Source: Xenoacremonium recifei (lineage: Eukaryota; Ascomycota; Sordariomycetes; Hypocreales; Nectriaceae). Taken from it: 64,000 nucleotides of DNA. The notes beneath the pieces are model-generated. The model saw only the letters and a list, made by a program, of their open reading frames with translations, ran no database searches and was not told the origin of the DNA. The stretch is taken from assembly GCA_012184525.1 (NCBI GenBank), contig WOFQ01000008.1, forward strand, positions 1 through 64,000, read 5' to 3'. Shown here piece after piece: positions 36,419-45,137 of the stretch; position 1 is the stretch's first letter; each line of letters opens with the position of its first letter. The position numbers and the translations under genes are program-made.

Positions 36419-37520
36419 GGCGGAGGACGCCCGTGGGTGAGATGCTTCGTTTCGTTTGGGTTGGAGAAGGTCGGCCGGTTAGGACCTTTGGTAGCCGTAG
36501 AAAGTGAGGAGCGGCGACCCCGCTTAGGTCAGCCCTCTAACACTAACAGCAGCAGTGATGTCAGTGTCGCTATCTCGAGCTGCCGAGTTCAACCGTGGAG
36601 GGGGAGCAGGCGCAAGGAGAGAAGTGACGGGGAAGAGGTCAGCTCGAGGACCCGGCAAAGCAGAACGCCATGGCCCGTCGTCTTCGCGGGTTCTGGAACC
36701 GAGACCGGGTCTTAGCTGGCTAGCTAGCTGGCTGGCTGCTCTGCTTATGATTGATTGTAGTTGAGGGTGGCTGTCAGCCCAGCCAGCCCAGCCAGCCCAG
36801 CTGAGTCTACAAAAGGTGGGGGAGCTTCGTTAGTGTGTGTTAGTGGGAGCTTGACGAGAGTCCAGGCCGGCCCCGCCATTTGTTTAGCGGTGCAAGTATA
36901 AGCCAACACACACCAGAGATGCGATGTAGCCGCGTCCATGGGCTGGAGTGAGGCAAGCCACGTTGTCAATTGTATTTTGGTGGGCTCCTTGGGCCTTATT
37001 GGCTCTGTTATGTGTATTCTATTAGTACTAACAGGGTTATGGTTGGCAAATACACTACCGTTGATACAATTCTGCAGTCAAATTGCACTTAGTTGATGCA
37101 GAGACATGGTCAATACATACGAATATCGTGGACCGTACGTCAACCACTTGTACGAAGAAGGGCCATAACATGTCATCGGCACAGCAAGAGACCCAAGTAA
37201 TATATGTCTTGTCGGTATTGACACCCTCATACTTTATTTGTGTGTCACTAACTACTTGTCATGACAGCCTCTAGGGTAGCCCAGCACAGATGTGGCGGTG
37301 CGTCCAGAGGCAGGTCCCCTACTGCCCGCCACAACACCATCCACACCTCCCGCTCTACATCACCACGTCCACCATCCACGCTACATCCAACCGACAAGCA
37401 GCCCATACCCTGCGCCAATCGCCCACCAAACCACCAACCTCGAACCGAACCACATTAACGACCTGACCGTCCAAGCCTCGCCCCCGCCGGGCTCCGCGCA
37501 ACCCCCCCTAAACCGCCATC
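36419..37520. promoter_or_regulatory. Divergent promoter region, CaMKK / BET5
   Basis: This 1.1-kb spacer has no supported gene. Near the kinase side, GGCTGG-type repeats at 36714-36740 face CCAGCC-type repeats at 36774-36802 and could pair as an imperfect stem with a loop of about 33 nt. The half nearer BET5 is AT-richer. Confidence 0.5.
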
Positions 37521-38092
37521 ATGACCGTCTACTCCTTCTACATCTTCGACCGCCACAGTACTCCCTCCCCCCCCCTTCTCTCCTCACCCGCTCACACCCC
37601 CCAGCCGAATGCATCTACTCCAAGTCCTGGCTCCCGCCGCCCCCCAGCGAAACCTCGCCCACCCCGACGACGACTCCTCGCAAGCCTCCGCCCGCCGCCG
37701 ACCCGAAACTCATCTTCGGCGCGGTGTTCTCGCTGCGCAACATGGCGCGCAAGCTCGGCGGCGACGACGACGCCTTTATTAGCTATCGCACTGGGCAGTA
37801 TAAGTTGCATTTCTACGAGACGCCGGCGAATTTGCGGTTGGTGCTGTTGACGGATACGGGGTCGTTGAGTATGCGCAATGTGCTGCATCAGATATACATC
37901 AACTTGTGGGTGGAGTATGGTACGTATTACTCTGCTCTACATTGGTATGAGAGGGAGAGGAGAGAGGCTGATACATTTTGGGGTGTAGTTGTCAAGAATC
38001 CCCTTGCGCCCGTGGAGCACCGCGGCGGCGAGGGTGTTAAGAATGAGTTGTTTGAGCTGGGGCTGGACCAGTTCATCCGGGGACTGATGTGA
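37521..38092 (+). CDS. BET5: TRAPP complex subunit BET5 (TRAPPC1)
   Basis: Exons 37521-37557, 37605-37919 and 37989-38092 encode 151 residues. The first exon is 12 codons (MTVYSFYIFDRH), matching the longin-fold start of Bet5. Across the first intron it continues CIYSKSW. A Pro/Thr-rich loop of about 27 residues (PPPPSETSPTPTTTPRKPPP) separates this from LIFGAVFSLRNMARKLG. The remaining core is ISYRTGQYKLHFYETP, NLRLVLLTDTG and HQIYINLWVEYVVKNPL, ending LDQFIRGLM. Bet5 is an essential core subunit of the TRAPP tethering and Ypt1 guanine-exchange complex in ER-Golgi traffic. The first intron (37558-37604) is 47 nt with a GTACTC donor and a very C-rich body. Confidence 0.94.
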
Positions 38093-38640
38093 GATGGCGA
38101 GTACGAGCAGGACCACAAGAACCAGGACGAATAGATACAGTCAGGAGGGAGGGAGACGTTGTCTCCCTGCTGAGCAGCGTGCTAGTATTGCACGCCAGAG
38201 GTATAGCCTTGTCAACGACGACTAGGGAAACCCGCCATGCTGGGATTGACACCTCCGAAGACATCCCTATGTCGGAGACGAGTAACCTCGACAAGCTGGA
38301 AACGAGGATCCATGAAAGAAGGGCGGTCATGAAACCATAGCGGCATCCATAGACGATGACCACAGTAAGGAATGGGAAAAGGAGGTGTAGACCAAGACAG
38401 CTAGATATACCCAACGCCAATGGCTTCTCCGGCGCCCAAATGATACACGGGATATCACCGTATCCCCTAAGCTACCTTAAGCTCTACCCGGATATTGTAT
38501 TTATGTTTGAAACCCGTTCATGAACCGCAACCGCCTCCTCAACCAATACACCCGCTCCGAGCCTGACGTTCCTCAGCTCCCGTATATTTCCCCAAAAGAC
38601 ATGGACACGCATGGAAATGAAAATGCTAATGATACAGGCC
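38093..38640. other. Intergenic, convergent 3' ends
   Basis: This 548-nt spacer separates BET5 from the PEX3 stop codon. No gene was seen in it; it should contain both 3'UTRs. Confidence 0.5.
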
Positions 38641-40356
38641 TTACGGCTTCTTATCCACGGCCCGCTCCCAGGCACCCTCGAAGCTCGACTTGTCCACCAT
38701 GACGATGGACTCGCTAGGAGGCTGTTGCGGCAACGACCGTGACTGAGAGGGCGCCTTCACATCGACGGCACTCTCCATGAGCCCGTCCTCGCGGATCTCG
38801 GCCTCCCAGTTACTCGAGTAGACGACCGCAGCAAAGGCCTCCAGGTCGCGCACCTTCTCCATTTCCTGGAGGTACTCGTTGGGCATGCCGTTGCCGATGG
38901 CGTGGGCCTGGCGCGTCAATACGGAGAGGATCTTGGGTAGGAGGATGACCTTGGAGCGCTGCTGGTCGTGCAGCTCGGGCGAGATGAAGCCATTGGTGGC
39001 CGGGGGGAGTTGGAAGGCTTCCGCAGCCAGCTTCTTGTCAACGAGGAACGAGAAGCCGGCGTCAAGGAGGAGGGAGAGAACATGTGAGAACGAGGGCGAC
39101 TCGACGAGGTCCGAGGTCTCGTCTAGCAGGCGTCTTAGCATCGCTGCCGACGCTGGTGAGGAGGCTGTCGACTGTTGCTGGCCGCCGTTATTCTCCTCCA
39201 AGATGCCTGACTCGCGAATCACCTCATCCTCCTTATCAGGGGGCGGCAACAGAAACTTCAGCCAGTCCGCCTTGCGTCGCTCCTCGGGTGTACTGCCCTC
39301 AACCAGCTTGCGTACCTCCATCGTCAACTCGGCATACCGCTCGAAGCTCAGCAGATCTCTAGGGCTGAGGCTGCCGAAGACGGTGCGCACAGCGCTCTCG
39401 ACGCGGTTCATGAGATCGTTCCAGCCGCGGTTCAGCAGCCACCAGCTGAAGGTCAGGTACTTGCGGTTGATGTCGAAGTCGTTGCCATAGGCCTGGTCGG
39501 TAGCATCATCGTCGTTGTTTTCGAGGCTGATAGTAGCTTGTTGAGTACCTGTGGCCAGAGCGACAACGCTGGAGAGGTAGCTGCGGCGGCCAAGGAGGTT
39601 AAGTTGTACGCGGGTGAGCATGGTGAGGAGCGCGAGTGTGTATATGAGAGTGAAGGATCTCGTGACGGCTGCGGATGGGTATTAGCATTTCAGTACTTTG
39701 ATTGCTCATGACTGATCCATGATAACCTACCACTGATGGTCACGTCATCCCATAACTGCCTTTTCGTCTTGCGCAACGAAGCTGCCGCCGCCGCCGTAGC
39801 AGCAGAGGCCTTATTTCCCCCATCCTGTTTCCCATCGTCACCGCCCGCCGCAAAGGGTGACGGGGTCGCAATCTGGCTTGCATGGATGCCGCTCTCGCTC
39901 GCTAGACTGGCACTCCCAGCCATGCTCTTGCCGTCCTCCTCCGTGAGCGTCGTATCGGCGATGCTGGGCGGCGTGGTGGCCGACTCGCCGGTCTTGATGG
40001 CCTTGGAGGCCTTCATCTGCTGGATCTCGTACGTGATCTTCTCGGTGTTCATGGCCTCGAGGATGTTGGTGGTGGCGGTGGGGAGGAGGGCGAGGACGGT
40101 GAAGGTGCAGTCTTCCTGGTTCTGCTCGAAGCGGCGACGGAGGCTGGGCGTGCTGATTAGCAACGAGAGGTGATAGTCTGAACACGGGGGGAACTCACTT
40201 CTCCTTTGCGATGCGGTCGCTGCTCATGCGCTCCCTCGCATCGTTGATCTTGGACAGCACATACTGCGTGACGACGTATCCCGCGCCGATGACACCCACG
40301 CCCACGGCGATGGGCGTCCTGTTCTGGCGCAACCAACGCCGGGCCGACGAGAACAT
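38641..40356 (-). CDS. PEX3: Peroxisomal biogenesis factor PEX3
   Basis: Exons 40356-40199, 40143-39731 and 39668-38641 encode 532 residues. The N-terminus has a basic start (MFSSARRWLRQNRTP) and one membrane segment (IAVGVGVIGAGYVVTQYVL, residues about 15-34), the usual peroxisomal/ER targeting signal. ENLRRRFEQNQEDCTFTVLA is rebuilt across the first intron. A disordered Ala/Ser/Gly-rich insert lies at about residues 100-180. The cytosolic Pex19-binding fold follows: FTLIYTLALLTMLTRVQLNL, then YLTFSWWLLNRGW. Pex3 docks Pex19 with membrane-protein cargo on the peroxisome. An acceptor 9 nt upstream (AATCAG) is also possible for the second exon, but CCCAG gives the conserved ENLRRRF. It is divergent from ATG101. 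Confidence 0.95.
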
Positions 40357-40900
40357 GCTGGGCGGCGGATGTGGGAGCTGATCAATGGCCCATAAAGCGA
40401 GGGTGGAAAAGGAGCAAGGAGGAAGAGAAGAATGTATCCAGAAGAAGAAGAAGAAGCGAGGCCGGGCATGTGAGGGTGCATGCAGATGCAGATGCAGATG
40501 GCGCCTTCCTATGCTGAGCTGGCTGGCGACCTTGCCTTCCAGTAGCTTAGCTGGCGCCCAGTTAGGTAAGGAGAGGCAGGTAGTTGGCGCCCGGACCTCG
40601 GCCCCAGGTCTTGTCTTCCTCTACGGAGTACTTTACATCATGCGGGCACGGCTGTGGCTTGTGGTTGGAGTGTGTGTGGCTGGAGCATCCGGTCCGGGGA
40701 TGGGACGGAACGGTTCACGTTAGCGCTCTCTCTCTCAACTCTCTTATCGCGCGGAAGCTGACCGTATCAGCAAGCCAGCCCGTGCTGCGGCTCAGTGCTC
40801 AGTGACGTGGGGGGGAGGAGGCGGCGGCGGCTTTAGTCCTCGCTGAACAACCACTCACTCCCTCAATATCCAGCAGCAGCAGCAACACCACAACATCGCT
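40357..40900. promoter_or_regulatory. Divergent promoter, PEX3 / ATG101
   Basis: This 544-nt spacer includes GAAGAAGAAGAAGAAG (about 40443-40457), three GATGCA copies (about 40478-40499) and GAGCTGGCTGGCG (about 40516-40528). No gene was seen. Shared regulation of a peroxisome gene and an autophagy gene is possible but not shown. Confidence 0.5.
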
Positions 40901-41677
40901 ATGCTTCTCGCCCACGCACGCACGCCGGATATTCAGCGCGACATGGATCAGCAGGAGCCCCCCGAGTTCATCCTCGACGTCTTTGCCGATCCGCGCTCCG
41001 TCCGCGATGTCGTCAAAGGTTCATCCATCCCTCCCTTCGTCCACCCCGCACCACAACCCCGGCAACAATTGAATTGCTCTTGCTAACCCTCCTCCCAGGC
41101 ATTCTGCACACCATCTTCTTCCACCGCTTCTTCTCCGCCCTGATCCCCCGCACCCGCGAGGTCCTGGACTTGACCCTGCCTTATGTCGACGATGACGAGC
41201 TTGAGACCATGATCGACCAGCGGGCAGCGGCGCTTGAGCGCCAACTCGACGCCCAGCGCACGTCGGGAAGCGCCGCGGCGGCGGGCGGGAGCAGCGGTGG
41301 TGGACGTGGTCAACTTGTTGTGCAGTTCTTCGAGAAGCAGCGTCGCAAGGGGTGGCTGTCGCGGGGCGACGACGAGGTGTGCTGGGAGTGCTGGACAGTC
41401 AAGGTCACGGTGGCTGAGCCCAGGACCGAAAGCGGTGCGTTGATATATAGACACAGGACGGACGCACATGATATACTGACTCGTCACAGAACGTGCTAAG
41501 GTCCGCCGCGCAATGGAGTCAACTCTTCAGACCACCGCCATGAAAATCGTCACCTTCTGCAACACCCACAAGGACCACATTCCGCCCATCACCACCCAGA
41601 CGACCAACCCGTTCCCCTACAAGATCACCCTGGACCAGAAGGAGACGAGTTGGACCAGTCGCATGCGCATCTACTAG
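40901..41677 (+). CDS. ATG101: Autophagy-related protein 101
   Basis: Exons 40901-41018, 41099-41434 and 41490-41677 encode 213 residues from the first ATG, or 199 from ATG 40943 (MDQQEPPEFILDVFADP), which is closer to the usual family start. Family features are DVVKGILHTIFFHRFFSAL, VLDLTLPYVDDDELE, QLVVQFFEKQRRKGW, CWECWTVKVTV, and the end KIVTFCNTHKDHIPPI, NPFPYKI. Atg101 is a HORMA-domain partner of Atg13 in the Atg1/ULK1 initiation complex of organisms that lack Atg29/Atg31. A Gly/Ser/Ala-rich loop (SGSAAAAGGSSGGGRG) interrupts the fold at about residues 113-130. All introns end in consensus AG, but the first donor (GGTTCA) is weak. Confidence 0.93.
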
Positions 41678-42887
41678 GGGGTGTTGATGCGCTCCTTTGT
41701 ACATCTATGAAAATATGAGTAGAATCGGGAACGGGACTTCCTGGGACTATTGGTTTTGGCTGGCGTTGGGCGACGGAATCGGCGGAGATAGTTTTGCTCC
41801 CTTATATCAAAGAGTTTCGTTGGTTATGAGACGAAATGGAGTAGATACCCATTCATACACGGCACAAGAAATAGAAATGTATAACTTTGCAGAGAGTTGG
41901 ACTACCCAGCGACGTCATCCGTATAAAGCGAGCACGCGATAATGCAGTGCACTTGTACACCACACATATAGCAATACGCAAGTATGCAGGCACTTTGTTC
42001 TTTGTGTAAGACGTTTACGACGGTATTCTTCTTGGCTAAAGATGACGCACTCCCACGGTAGACTGGCATGCGCATAGCCCCCTTGTGAGATTAAGGGGGA
42101 GGCACTTCCATCCACACAATCCCGGTCAATATCACAACGGTTATCCATGTTCGCGTAGCAGCGGTCAAGAGACAGTCCGAGTCAGTCAAGAATTTCTCAT
42201 GATAACATTCAGTACTTATATCGAGCCATCAGATAAAAGTAAGACGTAAAAAGTAAAGACAAAAAGAGACCAGACAGGGTTCGTCATGTACAACAGTAGT
42301 AATCCATCCAGCAGTGCAAAAAATCAATGTTCCTTCCGTCCGAGTATCGCTTCCCATTCCCTCAAACCAAGCGCAGGGGGTGATTGCCAAAGCAATTTGT
42401 GTGTCCGAGCAGATCCAAACTCCTGGCAGCTGAGCACACAAGACAGTAATGAAAAAAAAAGAGAAGACATGAATCGAAAAAAAAAGACAAAACCAAAGTC
42501 AGAGTCCGAAGCCAACGCAGCCGGGAGTGCAGTTCCCAAGTCACCATCCAGTTGATATCCCTAAAGCCCCGCGAGTGTATACAGCACCCGATATAGTCAT
42601 TATCGTCAATAGCCAGCCGCGAAGCTGTAGAGCAGCCCAATGGCTGCCCCATCTTTCTTTCAGTCCTTGTCGGACAAAATCCCATGCCTGGGCATCCCAA
42701 GACGGGAAAAAAGTTTTCAAGATATAGCCCAAACCAAGATGGCTTAGTGAGGGAAGAGCGTAAGTGTGATATAAAAGTGGTGGTGGTGGTAGTAGTAGTA
42801 GTCGTCGGAAAACGAGTCTCTTTCATCAAATTCGTTAAGTCGTAAGATTGTCTTAGGCGTCATGTTCCTGGAAACCAAGCGATCACC
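41678..42887. other. Intergenic, convergent 3' region
   Basis: This 1.2-kb spacer contains two A-rich runs near 42445-42490 and a GTG/GTA microsatellite at about 42778-42803. No gene was supported. Long 3'UTRs are the simplest explanation. Confidence 0.5.
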
Positions 42888-45137
42888 TTAGAAGGCGGTC
42901 GAGTAGCTGCGGCCGAAACCGGGCTTCTTGGTCTTTGGGTTATTGGTGCCCTGCGCGCCGGAACCGATTTTTTCAAAGCCTTGAAGAATGTCAAATCCAG
43001 ACAGATCTCCCATGTCTGAAGTGTCATGAGAGATGAAATCGGCCGGGTCAACAAGTAGCGCCGGCCAGTCACCATCAGCGGGAATCTCCAACAAGCCAGT
43101 GCTCTTGGAAGGAGACTCATGTGGCATGGGTGACTTCTCAAAGAGCTTCGCTGGCGAGCTGAGACCTTCGAAGGCCTTACTCGGCGTCTCCAGGAACTGG
43201 GCTGGTGCATGGTCGGGAAACTTCAGCAGAGGCGCCGAAGTAATGGCCTTCTTAGCCGCTGAGTTTGTAACATCACCAAGGGCAGACGTAGAGACGGATC
43301 GGTCCAGACGAGCACGCTTCACAGAACGTTTGACAGGAGACCCGGCGTCGACGGCGCTCATGGTTGCGAAGACGTTCTCATCCATGCCAGTGAAGTCTTG
43401 CCAAATATCGAAGTCTCCGGTGGTAGTGATGTCGCAGTCGAGGTTGTAGACAGTCTCATCCAGGTTGAAAGCAGGGCTCCAGGGGATGGGATCCTCTGTA
43501 GCTTGCACCCGACGGAGTGGTGACTGAAGCATATGGCGGACCTTGTCACGATGCAGACGAAGGTTCGTGTTGGGCGAGACGGAAGGTGGAGGCCGAACAG
43601 GAGGCCTAATCTTAACCATGGGAGTCAACGGAGGAAGCATCTGGTTGTCATGAGCTTGTCGAAGAGGCGATGACGAGACCAGATTTGAGCCGAAGAGAGA
43701 GATGGATCGGTTCTTAGTAGGGCTGTAGGGCGAGGAGCCCCGAAGCCGAGCAATTTCCTCCTCAGCGCGGCCACGCTTGATGCGAGGTCGGTCGGCCTCG
43801 GACGTCAGCAGCGGCGGCTTAGGCCTCATGGCAGACGAGTCGAGCGACGAGATGTATCCGCTGTCGTCCATGGAAGCAAACTTCCTCTTGTGAGACCGGG
43901 TGATGGACGAAGTAGGGTTGTGAGCGACAGGAGGTGGCGTGTTGCTTCGGTGGTCGTTACGTCTTGAGACGGGAGGTGACGAGTGAATGCCAGCGGGAAG
44001 AGGTGAGTAGGTGGAAGGGTCAAAGGGAAGCTCGCTGTCCGCAGGCTTCTCCAGGGAATCCTCTGGGGCGGCGTTGTCAGAGACGGGAATCGTGGCATCA
44101 GACGACAGTTCCACCGGAATCGACAGAGTCGCCTGCGAGGTAGGGAGTGGTGGAAGCGCGGCCTGGCTGATGGGGACCGGGGGAGGCAGGGTAGGCTCCT
44201 GAATGGGCGCCGGGGTCGGGCGAGAGGGCTCGAGGCGAGTGGACATGACGGGGAGGTTCTCAGCGGTCTGAGCGGACTTCCGAGCAGGCTTCTCCTTGAG
44301 GAATTGCGACTCCGTTCCTGGCTCGATACCCCAATAGTTGCCCTTTCCTGGGTCCTCCTTGGGCCGCTCGATCTTGATGAAGTTCTTGTGGAGGCTGAGA
44401 TTATGGCGGATGCTATTCTGCCATCCCGACTCAGTAGGGTTGTAGAAAGAGTAGTTGTCACTGATCCACTTATAGATCTGGGCCAAGGTGAGCATCTTCT
44501 TGGGAGAGCGCAGGATGGCCATGCCGATGAGCTGGGCGTAGCTATGTGGTGGCTTGTTGCCGTCGTCAACGATGGGACCAAAGGCGTTAGGTCGAGGTAG
44601 GGGGTTATGATCGGTCTTGATCCTCTTCTTGATGGGAGCTGCCTCCATCAATCCGCGCTTGCCGTTGGGCTTCTGGAAGTACTGCTCGACAGCAAGATCT
44701 ATGGTAGCCGGAGCAGGATATATCTGTGGGTGCATGTTTTCCTTTCCATACGCCGCACCGATGTCCATTATCGGCCTTTGAGAAGCTGTCTTAAAGTTGG
44801 AGAGATATGGCTTCTTCTGGAGTGAGTCGGTTGTCCGACTCCGGCCCGAGGGAGGAGCCATGGGGACCATGTTGAGCTTGTTCCCGCGAGCAGACTTGAG
44901 AGGTGAGTGCTGATTCCCCGATGATGGTCGTGCCTTGAGAGGCGAGAAGTCGGCGGCTGTGGTTGTGGGTGGGTTGAAAACGACGTTTGAATTCGAGCTC
45001 GTCAGGGGTCGTCGGTTAGGGTTCGGAAGGGCGGGCATAGGAGCGTGGCTGGTCATAGGGGCAACATTCTCGTACATGTCGTCTTGGAAGATGTTGAGCG
45101 GCTCGTTATGGCCGGAAAAACGCGTGGGTTTGGCCAT
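42888..45137 (-). CDS. Forkhead transcription factor (Sep1/Hcm1-like)
   Basis: A single coding exon of 749 residues. The forkhead domain is at about residues 194-285: NKPPHSYAQLIGMAILRSP, LTLAQIYKWISDNYSFY, the recognition helix NSIRHNLSLHKNF (241-253) and GKGNYWGIEPGTE in wing 2. It is flanked N-terminally by KKRIKTDH, a likely nuclear localisation signal. Residues 132-134 are KEN, a classical APC/C degron, within YGKENMHPQ. The 450-residue C-terminus is disordered and rich in SP/TP sites, as expected for CDK-regulated forkheads. No FHA domain is present, so it is nearer to yeast Hcm1 and S. pombe Sep1 than to Fkh1/2. By family it would drive cell-cycle or septation genes. The upstream region is long, with a predicted leader intron. 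Confidence 0.9.
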   Translation of the reverse strand: MAKPTRFSGHNEPLNIFQDDMYENVAPMTSHAPMPALPNPNRRPLTSSNSNVVFNPPTTTAADFSPLKARPSSGNQHSPLKSARGNKLNMVPMAPPSGRSRTTDSLQKKPYLSNFKTASQRPIMDIGAAYGKENMHPQIYPAPATIDLAVEQYFQKPNGKRGLMEAAPIKKRIKTDHNPLPRPNAFGPIVDDGNKPPHSYAQLIGMAILRSPKKMLTLAQIYKWISDNYSFYNPTESGWQNSIRHNLSLHKNFIKIERPKEDPGKGNYWGIEPGTESQFLKEKPARKSAQTAENLPVMSTRLEPSRPTPAPIQEPTLPPPVPISQAALPPLPTSQATLSIPVELSSDATIPVSDNAAPEDSLEKPADSELPFDPSTYSPLPAGIHSSPPVSRRNDHRSNTPPPVAHNPTSSITRSHKRKFASMDDSGYISSLDSSAMRPKPPLLTSEADRPRIKRGRAEEEIARLRGSSPYSPTKNRSISLFGSNLVSSSPLRQAHDNQMLPPLTPMVKIRPPVRPPPSVSPNTNLRLHRDKVRHMLQSPLRRVQATEDPIPWSPAFNLDETVYNLDCDITTTGDFDIWQDFTGMDENVFATMSAVDAGSPVKRSVKRARLDRSVSTSALGDVTNSAAKKAITSAPLLKFPDHAPAQFLETPSKAFEGLSSPAKLFEKSPMPHESPSKSTGLLEIPADGDWPALLVDPADFISHDTSDMGDLSGFDILQGFEKIGSGAQGTNNPKTKKPGFGRSYSTAF

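Noticed and set aside
43826..44581. 251-codon frame overlapping the forkhead exon on the same strand
   Set aside because: Out-of-phase shadow inside a clear forkhead coding region.
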